A stretch of DNA of 47,500 nt from Winogradskyella sp. (GCF_013213835.1 NZ_JABSSU010000015.1:1-47500); one strand, 5' to 3'; positions 8,501-18,237 are shown, counted from the stretch's first letter. The notes: generated from the sequence alone by a model not told the origin. Program-made: numbers and translations.

Positions 8501-9533
8501 AACAAATGCATTACTTAGTGGTACGTTATACTTCTGGGAACATTGGGGAGGTGGATCACACATACTTCAAGAATACCAAGGTGGTTATGCGACTTATAAC
8601 TTCTCTGGAGGAGTAGCTGCAGCATCATTAGGAACTAATGATCCTGATGTTGCAACAGGAGGAACACCTACTAAAATTCCTGGACGCTATATTCCAGTAG
8701 GACAAGGATTTTTTGTAGCTGCAGACAACACTGGTACGATTAACTTTAATAATAGTCAACGTGTATTTGTAAAAGAAGGTGCATCTTCTACATTTGTTAG
8801 AAATGATGAGTATACAAACGCTACAGAAAGTGCTGAAATTGATAATAGAATGAAGTTAAGGTTCGGATTCTATTCAATTAATACAATTCATAGACAATTG
8901 TTATTAACTATAGACGACAACGCTACTTCTGGTATTGACTGGGGTTATGATGCTTCGACTAACGATACTCAAATGGATGACATGTTCTGGCGCATAAGCA
9001 ATGAGAACTTTGTTATTCAGGCTAGTAATATAATCGAAGAGAATACCATTTTCCCTCTTGGTGTTATAACAGATGCAGATGGTATAAACCGTATTTCAAT
9101 CGATGCATTAGAAAATGTGCCTAGTGATTTAGAAATATTTGTTCATGACAAAACACTAAACATTTACCACGACCTTAGAGCAAATGATTATGAAATCTTC
9201 TTAAACTCAGGCGAGTACACAGAAAGATTTGAGATTACATTTGGTCAATCTGGTGAAAGTTTAGGTATAGATGATGAAATTGTTGAAAGTATTGATATTT
9301 TATATTCAAATGATAAAGAAAAAATTGTACTTTTAAACCCTCATAAAGAAAACATAAAATCGATTGAACTATACAATATTTTAGGACAATCTATGTTAAC
9401 AATAAAACATACTTCTGAGTTTTTGAGAGGCTACTCTGAGTATGAAGTTGAGAATTTAAGTTCTGGGACTTATATAATTAAGTTAAATACCGCAAAAGGG
9501 GCTGTATTAACGAAAAAAGTTTTAGTCAAATAA
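2511..9533 (+). CDS. Giant modular T9SS-secreted protein (2340 aa)
   Basis: An exported or surface protein, probably an adhesin or matrix component; no catalytic motif is seen. Order: signal peptide (1-27); a ~370-aa unknown domain shared with the next gene (28-395); a choice-of-anchor D (ASH-like) domain starting at PEINLVGNS (~399-521); a GEVED domain ending in GEVEDYTV (~523-670); a second anchor D domain (~672-803); a MAM-like beta-sandwich starting DFETGLDGW (~810-983); a lectin-like region beginning DLDLWLKAD (~996) and continuing into LAIKYGITLG (~1257); a LamG domain (VYFDGTDDYID, ~1475-1637); a beta-rich region; the TYNYWSAPVG / GNPYASAID module (~1846-1975); and a type A T9SS sorting tail ending TYIIKLNT... 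KKVLVK (~2260-2340). The next gene is a paralogue 216 bp downstream. Strong terminator at 9565. Confidence 0.9.
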   Translation: MKTYNSVLRDCLVMLCVSLISAHSFSQDFNVQHVQDDIGNTGGSNTSFTAVSTLNNAFVLANNNRKVSAGINGNGSTLPADDLSGARVLTGVNTLSYYRQSGSTGSNTRFNGSIWEYTGTPGGPNEMIVRGRYAVSLNGSTNSVTQVISGITNVNKCIPFITGIITNRNSRGADSGTAIAYLENASTLRVEKGTNANTVTVYITVVEFTGSNWTVLHGDSGSSSADTGTITLRANSDGTGSATNVSNWGEAVIFTQHRGDNNQNAVNDAIADNWPTTDPGFNNQSVDWTFHANHDSNGNNRHFVHVLNNSDLNVTRFQNTSNSAGETTINISSAGLSNINQALIVGTSTTSGGGTAYPRGWRNYYLNSTTQAAHWCARSGNVMSHELQIVDLSALNSIVEPEINLVGNSTNISDGDTTPSLTDDTDFGSISTLSTQEVHTFTIQNTGNLILNLGSITIGGSHAADFTVTANPSVTVAASGSTSFDITFDPSAVGLRTATVTIANDDSDESPFNFSIQGAGVTPSYCTAIATDDSFEWIGNVTVNSTSNTSSGGSTSTGYSDFTALTPADLIQGSTGNTISVTPVWLSTLYTEGVSVWIDFNQDYSFDASEIIMQVGPDTVSPQTGTFTIPVGAVLGNTRMRVIMDDAILVTDPCNNPNYGEVEDYTVNIIPASTDPEINITGNSISITDGDITPTFTDNTDFGNVNITGGTNPNTFIIENLGGGVLNLTGSSPYITIGGAHAADFTITSAPSNSIAAYSSSAFVITFDPSALGLRTATVTIANDDSDENPYNFNIQGTGFVPPPCGSSVVHTADFETGLDGWTSGGVNANRVNNTTWSYNGSYSLQIRNGDAVGSTTSFDSPSFDLSNYEKVDFKFFFSPNSMDSAYTGATKDSFEEFTIEYSSDNGVTWAIVQNFESGQIVHKNADFETSTTVIFYGRIVTLKSTDYSFPASAISKFRIRCNGDANDDEVYIDNITINGTSYCSPSEGPGGATSDLDLWLKADMVDGINENADGSAVNSWFDNGKGNHAETMVSGLEPVYRDNTTNNFNFNPVIEFENNNNTANSDMTYIINDGSRDELTGTGGFNSADMYVVIMPDPTITTTMIPLDTFTSSDPTVNDFQAEDVTGFGYGAYSQRFTDEYFGYCLGTSQTGSPPTGFGRGSTSSSINYNQIGIINIRHNSTVTDMELYLNGISIGDITNDAADFSTVTNTKYWLGRSQYWNGSFDGRIAEIITFSSVNNDGDLTQSRNRIQSYLAIKYGITLGVNGTSQDYVDSDGTVIWDESANTGYNYDIAGIGRDDISELNQKQSRSVNDAADGTGRIEGILTIGLGDIYDTNTINKNTNAVTFNDKEFLVWGNNGADLDLASSTINVDMSSGISGVSTPVTFTGMQRIWKFVETGGDVPSVKVRIPQNAIRNITPPGSYLMFISDTNVFDPTADYQVMTSDGSGNLETDYDFDGTKFITFGYAPQVIVERSVYFDGTDDYIDIEDRLDIETTNFTLSAWIKRDGADSGTKSILSKRDASFTQGLDFRILNNNSIEIIWKNGGDQSLISNTRIPDDQWHHVSAIYDGSDISLYIDGVLDNIASRLAPLHTNESFLIAAAGKGTISQFFRGNIDEVRVWDTALTVDQLRYIMNQEIVDNAGQVMGTELPSSITKNDINAIPWSDLAGYYPMSVFTYTNTDDASGNGKQGALRNLDTVDHQTAPLPYASNQNGDWDTNTTWTNGSMLTVPGSASIVDSAVTVDWNIVRTSHNITLDNSSLPAGNQDNRTVLGLYVDANELTVDGDNSLDTGYGLTVSHYLRLEGKIDLEGESQLIQTVDSDLLVVSNGALEKDQQGTADTFTYNYWSAPVGETDLGTNNYRYTVQDIMYDGTNPVNFTNSGYNGSATTPVTIADYWIWKYADNPIGDYSSWQHVRRTGNINAGEGFTMKGPGTGSITTEQNYVFLGKPNNADINLTISAGNNYLVGNPYASAIDADKFIQDNGPTLDYTGTSPETNALLSGTLYFWEHWGGGSHILQEYQGGYATYNFSGGVAAASLGTNDPDVATGGTPTKIPGRYIPVGQGFFVAADNTGTINFNNSQRVFVKEGASSTFVRNDEYTNATESAEIDNRMKLRFGFYSINTIHRQLLLTIDDNATSGIDWGYDASTNDTQMDDMFWRISNENFVIQASNIIEENTIFPLGVITDADGINRISIDALENVPSDLEIFVHDKTLNIYHDLRANDYEIFLNSGEYTERFEITFGQSGESLGIDDEIVESIDILYSNDKEKIVLLNPHKENIKSIELYNILGQSMLTIKHTSEFLRGYSEYEVENLSSGTYIIKLNTAKGAVLTKKVLVK

Positions 9534-9564
9534 TCCTTTACACCATTACTTAAAGATCTTAACG

Positions 9565-9594
9565 AAAAGTCCTGATTTTTTTTTCAGGACTTTT
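9565..9594 (+). terminator. Terminator of the first giant gene
   Basis: An 11-bp perfect stem (AAAAGTCCTGA 9565-9575 with 9584-9594) with a T-rich loop and a trailing T run. It separates the two giant genes into independent transcription units. Confidence 0.85.
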
Positions 9595-9677
9595 TCTTTT
9601 TATAATCTATTTTATGATATTTTATGCTTTTCGTCGATAAAATATTACATTTTATGGGTTTTTTTAAAATTTTTCCC

Positions 9678-9685
9678 TATATTTC
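9678..9685 (+). promoter_or_regulatory. Probable -7 promoter element of the second giant gene
   Basis: TATATTTC, one mismatch from TAnnTTTG, 64 nt before the ATG at 9750 and just after a T-rich tract. Confidence 0.4.
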
Positions 9686-9749
9686 CACCATAATTTAATT
9701 AGTTATGCCCCTCGAGCCCCAACTCGATAACTATTAATCTTAGCCTCAT

Positions 9750-12700
9750 ATGAAAAGACATACCACTGTCCTTTATGGACTTGCCCTCAGTCTTCTGACC
9801 GTATTATCCCATAATTTGTATGGACAAACTCAAGACTTTTTTATCCAGCATATTCAAAATGATGTAGACAACTCGGGCGATACAACCAATAATTTTATTG
9901 AGGTATCATCACTCAATTCTGCATTTGTTCTTTTAAACAATAACAGAAGATCTAGCGCTGGAGATGAAGGAAACGGATCTAATCTAAATGGTGATGATCT
10001 ATCCGGTGCCAATGTTTTAACTGCAGTTAACACCATCTCTTACTATAGAGAATCTAATTCTATGAATTCAGATACTCGATTTAGTTCCTCTATTTGGGAA
10101 TACAAAGGAGAACAAGGCGGACCTAACGAAATGATTGTTCGCGAACGATTTCAAGTCTCCTTAAATGGATCTAATAATTCTACAACAAAATCACTTAGTG
10201 GTATTGTTAATGCCAATAAATGTATCCCTTTTATTACGGGTATTCTTAATGATGATTCTAGTCAAGGAGCAGATTCTGGAACAGCTTTAGCCTATTTAGA
10301 AGATGCTTCAACACTAAGAATTCAAAAAGGTAGTAACGGAAACAATGTTACAGTTTTTATAACTGTTGTAGAATTTACAGGAAGTAATTGGACCGTACTA
10401 CATGGAGATTCAGGAAATGTATCGTCAAGCACTGGCAATATTACACTAAAAGATGGTTCTGATGGAACAGGAACTACAACCTCAGTATCACAATGGAGTA
10501 ATGCAATAATATTTGGTCATCACAGAGGTGACAACACCTCCAGTGGTGCTAACCAGGCCATTGCAGATAATTGGCCAATTTTTGAACCAAATGGTAGTAC
10601 TGATAAGGTTGATTGGGTCTTTCACTCCAATCATGGTTCTAACGGTACTAATAGACATTTTGTTCATGTTTTAAGCAATCCGAACCTTAACGTTTCGAGA
10701 TTTCAATCTAGTGAAAACGCATCTAATGAAAGTACGATAGATATCACATCCGCCAATATTTCAAATACTAACCAAGCAATAATTGTTGGTAGCTCTATAT
10801 CTAGTGGTGGTGGTACAGCATATGGTCGAGGATGGCGTAATTATTATTTCAATTCTAATACTGAAGCTGCTCATTGGTCTCATCGTAGCGGTAATAGTAT
10901 GTCTCATGAAATACAAATTATAGATTTTTCAGGAGTCAATTCTGAAGGGTATTGTACTTCATGGGGACATACAACATGGAATACTGGAATTACAAATGTT
11001 AAATTCAATACTATAGATCATTCTGATGGATCACCAAAAGATTCTGGATATGAAGACTTCACTTCAACTCAATCAACTACTGTATATAGAAATACAATAA
11101 GAAGCTTAAATGTTAATGTGGATACAGATGGTGATTATTCGGCACATGTTTTCGCTTGGATAGATTGGAACCAAGATTTAGACTTCAATGACGACGGAGA
11201 AAGTTATGACCTTGGTAGTGCAGATGATGTATCCGATGGTTCTACTGACTTATCACCTTTTGCTATAACGATTCCTTCTGATGCCACATTAGGTGCAACT
11301 CGTATGAGGATTGCAGTTAATTTTGAAGCAGACCCAACGCTCTGTGCTACAAATTTTGATGGAGAGGTAGAAGACTACGAAATAATTGTTTCTGATGGGG
11401 TTTCAAATTCTGAAATTAATATTACTGGTAATGGATTTAACATCTTAAATCAAGACAATTCACCAATATTATTAGACTTTACAGACTTTGGTAATGTTTC
11501 TGTAGAATCAACTTTATCCAGATCTTTTGTCATAGAAAATCTTGGTATTAACAATAATCTTTCACTTACAGGTAGTTCTCCTTACATTAGTTTGTCAGGT
11601 GCCAACTCAGGAGAGTTTAGTGTAACCACTACTCCATCTAATAGTATCAATCCAAACTCAAATACTAACTTTACAATTGCATTTAATCCAACATCCGATG
11701 GATTAAAAACTGCTACTGTTACCATTGCAAATGACGACAATGACGAAAGCAGTTACAGCTTTTCTATACAAGGTAACGCTGTTTTGGGTGAATTTTGCGA
11801 GTCCTATGGTAATTTAGATTACCAAACAAGTATTACCAACGTTACATTTAATACCTTAGACCATTCCGATGATGGTGAGAAAAATGTAGGTTATGAAGAT
11901 TTTACAAATTCTCAATCTACTACAGTTGAAGCTGGGTCTAGTTACGACCTAAGTGTTAGCGTAGATACGGATGGAAACTATATTGTATACACAAACGTTT
12001 GGATAGATTGGAATGGTGACTATGACTTTGAAGACGATGGAGAAACTTACGATCTTGGTTATGCAGTAAACGTAGAAGATGGTATTACAGATTTATCACC
12101 ACTTACAGTTCTTGTCCCTGAGGATGCCGCAATAGGATCAACACGTATGAGGGTTTCTGCCAAATACTGGGATTATCCTGATGATTGCGAAATAGACTTT
12201 GATGGTGAGGTAGAAGATTACACCATAGTAGTATCAGCTGCACCTGCACCAGAAATTGTGGTAATTGGAAATGATAATGAAATATCATATGGTGACTCCA
12301 CACCATCACCAACAGACCATACAGATCTTGGGTCTGCAAATACAAATCAAACTATTTCGCGCGTATTTACAATTAACAATAGCGGATCTTTAGATCTTGA
12401 AATATCTGATATTTCATTATCTAACACCACAGATTTTTCATTTATTGGTGACGCTTATGATAATACGGTGGAAGCCAATGGCTCCACAACTTTTGAAATT
12501 GCTTTCAACTCATCAACACTCGGTGAAAAAACATCTGACGTTACTATAACAAACAATGCAACTTCTGGTTCTTCTTACCAATTTACTATAAAAGCTACAG
12601 CAGTTGCAAGCTTCTTTGATAGTGATGGCGACGGAGTTTTAGATAATATTGATATTGACGATGACAATGACGGTATTAGAGATAGTGAAGAAGAGTTAGA

Positions 12701-15700
12701 TTGTGATAATACAAATATCGCACTAAAAGTTAATTATAAATTTTTAAACGAGACTTTTGGTACTGGTGAAAGAACAACTATAAACACAACTTATGACGCG
12801 GTAACAACATACTGTTATGAAGATGGTACTTCAAGTTGTTCTAGTGGCGGCATTGATTTAAATGACGGTGAATATACCGTGTATTATAGAGCTGCTGATG
12901 GTGATGGAGTTAACGACACACCAAATGAAGAGGTTGGCTCTTGGGCAGATACTTATTGGTACTTAGGAGAAGACCATACACCTGACGACACAAATGGCAG
13001 AATGGCCATGTTTAATGCGTCATACGACCCCGGAATATTCTATACAGCAAATATTACAGGTGCTTTACCAGGCATACCTATTACCTATAGTTTTTGGGTA
13101 TTAAATTTAGACAGATCAGATGCTCCAAATATTGGTTCAAGGTTACGTCCAGATATTTTAGTTGAGTTTAGAGACGTAGACGATAACGTTCTTGCTTCAA
13201 TCACAACTGGTGAAATTGCACCAACAGCAGCAGGAAACTTACAAGGTGACTGGTACAATTTTTCAGCAGATTTAACCTTTAATGTCAGTGAATTTAATGT
13301 GTATTTCTATAACAACGAAACCGGTGGATTAGGAAACGATCTTGCCATAGATGATATTCAAATTACACAGACGCTTTGCGATACAGATGGCGACAATGTT
13401 GCTAATGTATTTGATTTAGATAGTGATAACGACGGTATACCAGACGCAGTGGAAGCTGGTTATACAGCAACGACTAATGGTAAGGGTATAATAGATAATT
13501 GGTCTGACAATAATGGTAACGGAATGCATGACGCTTATGAAGGTCTAACACCATTAGATTCAGACAATGATGGTGTACCAAACTACATTGATTTAGACAG
13601 TGATAACGATGCCATTTTTGACGTTGATGAATCAGGAGCAGGTAATTCAATAAATACTTCATTTCAAAATGGTGACGGTGATATTGATGGTGATGGCGTA
13701 GGTGATGGTGAAGATTCTGATGCGGTTAGAGAAAAAGATGTCGACTCTGATGGAAGTGTAGAATACTTCGCTGATGGTATTTTAGATATTTATGATTATT
13801 TAGATGGATCAACATTTGAAACAGCCTATGGTAACCAAAATCAAGGTGTTTCTCATACCAATTATGTTGCCGATTCTGATGACGACGGTACACCAGATTA
13901 TATTGATGTTTACAATAACTCTAATGACACTTATGATATCTCAAATACACTATACTATTATTATGATGAAAATAATGATGGTATTATTGACGATACAGTT
14001 GACACTGATGGTGATGGTATTTTAGACCTGTTTGATACTAATGACAATAGTTTTGGATCACCAAGAGATATTAACGTAAATCTTCAGGTGCATTTTGACG
14101 GTCGTAATGATTACATTCAAGATGAATCAGTTATTGATAATTGGGGAGAAATTACATTAATGGGATGGATTAAAATTGACAATGATGGCTCAGGTGATCG
14201 TTTCTTATTTGGGCAAGACAATTTTAGCCTAAAATTACTTAGTAATGGTAATCTTCAGGCTAATATAAGTGGAACAATTGTCAATTATAATACTGCGATA
14301 CCAACAAACCACTGGACACATGTTGCTATAGGATATAGTGCAACTGAAGAAGTCTACAAACTATATATTAACGGTGAAGTTGTAGAAAGTGGCTCAAGAA
14401 CCGGGTTGCTAGACACAGACTCTAGCCCGTTTACAATGGCAAAGGATCCTTCGAGTAACAATGACTACTTTAAAGGAACTTTGGACGAAATTCGTTTATT
14501 TAATAAATCATTGAGTTCTGATGAAGTTAGTAAAATGGTCTATCAAAAAATTGAAGATAATGGTTACGTTAGAGGTTCAGAAATACCTTTGGATATCGAA
14601 ACATTGCAATGGTCTAATCTTATTAAATATTATAAATTAGATATATACAAAGGTAATATTACAGACGATTATACTACACCTTCAATTGATGAAGGCTCAG
14701 GTGCTACACTTTATAACATCAAGAATATTACTGAAGAAACTGCACCAATACCATTTGTGTCTTACTATGGAAATTCCGATTTAGAAAGTGCCTTAAGCAA
14801 GCCTGAAGATGGTGTTTACGGTATTGATGCTATTTTTTACGAGTGGTCTATTGTAAAAATTAACCATGACGATATCACTTTTGATGGTGATCAAAAACAT
14901 CTAGGTCTTATTGTTGAGGAAAATGACCCAAGTTTAAACCATATAGAGTTTCACGTTACAAATGATTCAGAATTAAATGTGTCATGGTATTTAAAATTAG
15001 ATGGGTTTATTGATCTTGAAGGAGAATCACAACTTGTTCAAGGTGAGAATAGTATTCTAGATGTCTCGAGTAAAGGTAGAATCGAGCGTGATCAACAAGG
15101 TACATCAGACACATTTACATATAATTATTGGTCTTCTCCGGTAGGTACTATAAATAGTACAACAAATAATAACGATTATACTATTAGCTCTATTCTAAGA
15201 GACGGAAGCGATCCAAATAATCCTCAAGCAATTAATTGGATAACTAGTGGTTATAACGGTACAGACACCTCGCCTATTGGTATTGCGCACTATTGGATTT
15301 GGAAATATGCCAATAACCCAGCTAATGACTACTCCTCATGGCAACATGCAAAAAGTAACGGCAACATGAGCGCTGGTGAAGGTTATACTATGAAAGGACC
15401 GGGAACAGGTGCCATTGATGATGACCAAAACTATGTCTATGTTGGGAAGCCAAATAATGGTACTATCACATTACCTCTTAGCGCAGACAATAACTACCTT
15501 ATTGGTAATCCTTATGCATCGGCAATTGATGCCAATGAATTTATAAATGATAACCCTAATTTAACTGGTACAATTGCATTATGGGAGCATTGGGGTGGCG
15601 GATCTCATAATTTACAAGAATATCGCGGTGGTTATGCCAGATATAACTTAGCAGGTGGAGTACCTGCTTCTGCACCTCATCCAGATGTGGCGCAAGTTGG

Positions 15701-16562
15701 TGTAGGTACAAAAACACCTGGCAGATACATTCCTGTTGGGCAAGGTTTCTTCGTTAAAGGAGAAAGCTCGGGTACCATTACCTTTGAAAACGACCAACGT
15801 ATCTTTAAAAAAGAAGGTAGCTCATCCGTTTTCTTTAGAGGTCCATCAGAAATAGTTGACGATGAAGACGTTGATGATAGAATGAAGTTTAGGTTTAGAT
15901 TCACAGGTAGTAATGCCTTACAATTGCAGAGACAGTTATTATTAACCATAGACGAAAACACTACGGCTGGAGTGGATTGGGCTTATGATGCGCCATTAAA
16001 CGAAGGACAAACTGATGATATGTTCTGGTTAATTAATAGTGAGAAATTTGCGATACAAGCAAATAATAATGCAGACATAAATACTGTATATCCACTAGGT
16101 ATAAAAGCAAGTACAGATGGTATAATTAAAATTGAAATAGAAGCACTTGAAAATGTACCAGATACAGTAAACATTTATTTACATGACATTTACAATGCTT
16201 CGTATCATGATCTTAGAGTAAGTGATTTTGAAACAACAATTACTATTGGTGAGCATTTAGACAAATATGAAATCACTTTTGACAATGCTTCTGAAACTTT
16301 ATCTATGGACGATTTAGATATTGATGAAATGCGAATATACTATGCATCTCACAGAAATAAAATAGTTGTACTAAACCCTGATATGATTGAATTAGAACAA
16401 TTAAATCTATACAACATAAATGGACAATCTGTTTATGAAAATGCAAGATTATGGACAGAGTCATATAATGAATTTGACACACCAAGTCTCAGCACAGGCG
16501 TTTATATTATTGAACTCAAAACACAACGTGGTGTTGTGTCCAAAAAAATTGTGATTAAGTAG
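9750..16562 (+). CDS. Giant modular T9SS-secreted protein with Ca-binding repeats (2270 aa)
   Basis: A paralogue of the preceding giant protein and also a predicted T9SS cargo. Order: signal peptide (1-26); the shared unknown N-terminal domain (~27-395, with the identical stretch VVEFTGSNWTVLHGDSG); GEVED domain 1 (~400-548); choice-of-anchor D (~555-679); GEVED domain 2 (~683-828); choice-of-anchor D 2 (~835-950); thrombospondin type 3-like Asp-rich repeats (DSDGDGVLDN..., ~957-987); a beta-sandwich carbohydrate-binding-like insert (~990-1209); more Asp-rich repeats (~1211-1437); LamG (~1446-1594); then the YNYWSSPVG / GNPYASAID module (~1785-1925) and a sorting tail ending in VYIIELKT... 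KKIVIK (~2194-2270). The Asp-rich blocks would bind calcium and stiffen the stalk. A surface or matrix function is inferred; no enzyme motif is seen. Confidence 0.9.
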   Translation: MKRHTTVLYGLALSLLTVLSHNLYGQTQDFFIQHIQNDVDNSGDTTNNFIEVSSLNSAFVLLNNNRRSSAGDEGNGSNLNGDDLSGANVLTAVNTISYYRESNSMNSDTRFSSSIWEYKGEQGGPNEMIVRERFQVSLNGSNNSTTKSLSGIVNANKCIPFITGILNDDSSQGADSGTALAYLEDASTLRIQKGSNGNNVTVFITVVEFTGSNWTVLHGDSGNVSSSTGNITLKDGSDGTGTTTSVSQWSNAIIFGHHRGDNTSSGANQAIADNWPIFEPNGSTDKVDWVFHSNHGSNGTNRHFVHVLSNPNLNVSRFQSSENASNESTIDITSANISNTNQAIIVGSSISSGGGTAYGRGWRNYYFNSNTEAAHWSHRSGNSMSHEIQIIDFSGVNSEGYCTSWGHTTWNTGITNVKFNTIDHSDGSPKDSGYEDFTSTQSTTVYRNTIRSLNVNVDTDGDYSAHVFAWIDWNQDLDFNDDGESYDLGSADDVSDGSTDLSPFAITIPSDATLGATRMRIAVNFEADPTLCATNFDGEVEDYEIIVSDGVSNSEINITGNGFNILNQDNSPILLDFTDFGNVSVESTLSRSFVIENLGINNNLSLTGSSPYISLSGANSGEFSVTTTPSNSINPNSNTNFTIAFNPTSDGLKTATVTIANDDNDESSYSFSIQGNAVLGEFCESYGNLDYQTSITNVTFNTLDHSDDGEKNVGYEDFTNSQSTTVEAGSSYDLSVSVDTDGNYIVYTNVWIDWNGDYDFEDDGETYDLGYAVNVEDGITDLSPLTVLVPEDAAIGSTRMRVSAKYWDYPDDCEIDFDGEVEDYTIVVSAAPAPEIVVIGNDNEISYGDSTPSPTDHTDLGSANTNQTISRVFTINNSGSLDLEISDISLSNTTDFSFIGDAYDNTVEANGSTTFEIAFNSSTLGEKTSDVTITNNATSGSSYQFTIKATAVASFFDSDGDGVLDNIDIDDDNDGIRDSEEELDCDNTNIALKVNYKFLNETFGTGERTTINTTYDAVTTYCYEDGTSSCSSGGIDLNDGEYTVYYRAADGDGVNDTPNEEVGSWADTYWYLGEDHTPDDTNGRMAMFNASYDPGIFYTANITGALPGIPITYSFWVLNLDRSDAPNIGSRLRPDILVEFRDVDDNVLASITTGEIAPTAAGNLQGDWYNFSADLTFNVSEFNVYFYNNETGGLGNDLAIDDIQITQTLCDTDGDNVANVFDLDSDNDGIPDAVEAGYTATTNGKGIIDNWSDNNGNGMHDAYEGLTPLDSDNDGVPNYIDLDSDNDAIFDVDESGAGNSINTSFQNGDGDIDGDGVGDGEDSDAVREKDVDSDGSVEYFADGILDIYDYLDGSTFETAYGNQNQGVSHTNYVADSDDDGTPDYIDVYNNSNDTYDISNTLYYYYDENNDGIIDDTVDTDGDGILDLFDTNDNSFGSPRDINVNLQVHFDGRNDYIQDESVIDNWGEITLMGWIKIDNDGSGDRFLFGQDNFSLKLLSNGNLQANISGTIVNYNTAIPTNHWTHVAIGYSATEEVYKLYINGEVVESGSRTGLLDTDSSPFTMAKDPSSNNDYFKGTLDEIRLFNKSLSSDEVSKMVYQKIEDNGYVRGSEIPLDIETLQWSNLIKYYKLDIYKGNITDDYTTPSIDEGSGATLYNIKNITEETAPIPFVSYYGNSDLESALSKPEDGVYGIDAIFYEWSIVKINHDDITFDGDQKHLGLIVEENDPSLNHIEFHVTNDSELNVSWYLKLDGFIDLEGESQLVQGENSILDVSSKGRIERDQQGTSDTFTYNYWSSPVGTINSTTNNNDYTISSILRDGSDPNNPQAINWITSGYNGTDTSPIGIAHYWIWKYANNPANDYSSWQHAKSNGNMSAGEGYTMKGPGTGAIDDDQNYVYVGKPNNGTITLPLSADNNYLIGNPYASAIDANEFINDNPNLTGTIALWEHWGGGSHNLQEYRGGYARYNLAGGVPASAPHPDVAQVGVGTKTPGRYIPVGQGFFVKGESSGTITFENDQRIFKKEGSSSVFFRGPSEIVDDEDVDDRMKFRFRFTGSNALQLQRQLLLTIDENTTAGVDWAYDAPLNEGQTDDMFWLINSEKFAIQANNNADINTVYPLGIKASTDGIIKIEIEALENVPDTVNIYLHDIYNASYHDLRVSDFETTITIGEHLDKYEITFDNASETLSMDDLDIDEMRIYYASHRNKIVVLNPDMIELEQLNLYNINGQSVYENARLWTESYNEFDTPSLSTGVYIIELKTQRGVVSKKIVIK

Positions 16563-16577
16563 TCACTTAACGATATG

Positions 16578-16611
16578 AAAAAAGCCCATCAAAGAATTGA
16601 TGGGCTTTTTT
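16578..16611. terminator. Bidirectional terminator between the second giant gene and hisS
   Basis: GCCCATCAA (16584-16592) and TTGATGGGC (16597-16605) form a perfect 9-bp stem with an AGAA loop, flanked by A6 and T7 runs. It can therefore serve both converging genes. Confidence 0.9.
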
Positions 16612-16644
16612 TATTCTCTCATAAGTTCTGAACAATCCAAACGA

Positions 16645-18015
16645 TTATTTAAGAAACTTAATCAATGCTTCTAAGTCTAGTTTTTGTTGCTCCCCAGATT
16701 CCATGGTTTTTAAAGCAAACAATCCTGACTCTAATTCTTGCTCACCTACCAAAACCACATAGGGAATTTCGCGTTTGTTAGCGTAATTCATTTGCTTTTT
16801 CATCTTCGCAGCATCTGGAAACAGTTCCGCCTTAACACCAACTTCTCGCAACTTCGACACTGCTTTTAGACATGCAACAGCTTCCTTATCACCAAAATTG
16901 ATAAAGAGCACTTTTGTAGGATCAGCTATAGTTTTAGGGAATAAACTTAATTCCTCTAATACTAAATAAATACGGTCTAATCCAAAGCTTATTCCTACTC
17001 CACTGGTATCAGGCTTGCCAAAAATACTTGTTAAATCATCATAACGTCCGCCGCCACCGATAGAACCCATTTTCACACCTTCTGGTGCAGAAACTTCAAA
17101 AATAGCACCTGTATAGTAATTAAGACCTCTTGCTAAAGTAACATCTAATTGAAGGTTTGCCGTTTTTAAACCTAAGTTTGAAATGGCTGTATCTATAAAT
17201 TCTAATTCTTCAATGCCTTTTAAGCCTATTTCTGAACTACCTAAAATAGATTTTAGACTTTCTATCTGGTTAGCAAAATCACCTCCTAAAGAAAATAAAG
17301 GTTGAAGCTTCGTAATACCATCATCAGAAATGCCTTTACTGCGCATCTCTTCTTTTACTTTCTCTTCTCCTATCTTGTCTAGTTTATCTAAAGCAACAGT
17401 AAAATCTATTAGTTTGTCTTGCGCACCAATAACCTCAGCAATACCAGATAGTATTTTACGGTTATTGATTTTTATAGTGACACCTTTTAGATTTAAAGCT
17501 GTAAATACCGCATCATACAATTGTATAAACTCAACTTCTTGTAATAAGGACTTAGAACCTACAACATCTGCATCGCATTGGTAAAACTCTCTAAATCGAC
17601 CTTTTTGCGGTCTATCTGCACGCCAAACTGGTTGTATTTGGTAACGTTTAAAAGGAAAAGCTATGTCATTCTGATGTTGTACAACATAACGAGCAAAAGG
17701 TACTGTTAAATCGTATCTAAGGGCTTTTTCTGAAATCCTTGGAGTCATTACTGATTCAGATTTTAAATTATAATCATCCTCATTAATTTTTTTTAAATAG
17801 TCACCACTATTTAGAATTTTAAAAATCAGACGGTCACCTTCATCACCATATTTACCCATTAAGGTTTCTGAATTCTCAAAACTTGGGGTTTCAATAGGCT
17901 GAAATCCATAGAGCTGAAATTGTTCTTTTATGGTTTCCATAATATAAGAACGCTTTGCTACTTCTACTGCATTAAAATCTCTTGTGCCTTTTGGTATACT
18001 CGGTTTTTGTGCCAT
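16645..18015 (-). CDS. hisS: Histidyl-tRNA synthetase
   Basis: A cytosolic class II aminoacyl-tRNA synthetase that charges tRNA-His. All family signatures are visible: GTRDF near the start (10-14), [11 protein letters not shown] (100-110), motif 2 [13 protein letters not shown] (131-148), the histidine-specific ARGLNYYTG (295-303), GGGGRYDD (320-327) and motif 3 GISFGLDRI (341-349), followed by an anticodon-binding domain. Length 456 aa is normal. It stands alone, convergent with the giant gene and separated from it by a shared terminator. Confidence 0.98.
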   Translation of the reverse strand: MAQKPSIPKGTRDFNAVEVAKRSYIMETIKEQFQLYGFQPIETPSFENSETLMGKYGDEGDRLIFKILNSGDYLKKINEDDYNLKSESVMTPRISEKALRYDLTVPFARYVVQHQNDIAFPFKRYQIQPVWRADRPQKGRFREFYQCDADVVGSKSLLQEVEFIQLYDAVFTALNLKGVTIKINNRKILSGIAEVIGAQDKLIDFTVALDKLDKIGEEKVKEEMRSKGISDDGITKLQPLFSLGGDFANQIESLKSILGSSEIGLKGIEELEFIDTAISNLGLKTANLQLDVTLARGLNYYTGAIFEVSAPEGVKMGSIGGGGRYDDLTSIFGKPDTSGVGISFGLDRIYLVLEELSLFPKTIADPTKVLFINFGDKEAVACLKAVSKLREVGVKAELFPDAAKMKKQMNYANKREIPYVVLVGEQELESGLFALKTMESGEQQKLDLEALIKFLK

Positions 18016-18237
18016 ATTTATCTTCCTCCAAAGCGGAAGTCAATTATAATTAACAATTCTTCTAAATGGCTTAGACAAGCTTAGCCTTTCTTATGAATCT
18101 TGAAAAAATCAATTCACAATTCACAAAAATATTATAAAAAACAGAGGCAATCGAAAGTTATTTCAATTTTGTAGTAACTTTATTGTGTTTAAATAGTCTT
18201 ATAGTTTTAAACACACCAACCAACTTTAAATTTTACT

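Noticed and set aside
12618..14060. CRISPR-like or minisatellite DNA in the Asp-rich region
   Set aside because: The repetition is at the protein level (DxDxDG), with irregular spacing and no identical DNA repeats.
17330..17584. 84-aa plus-strand ORF
   Set aside because: It is a shadow of hisS, whose class II motifs are complete on the other strand.
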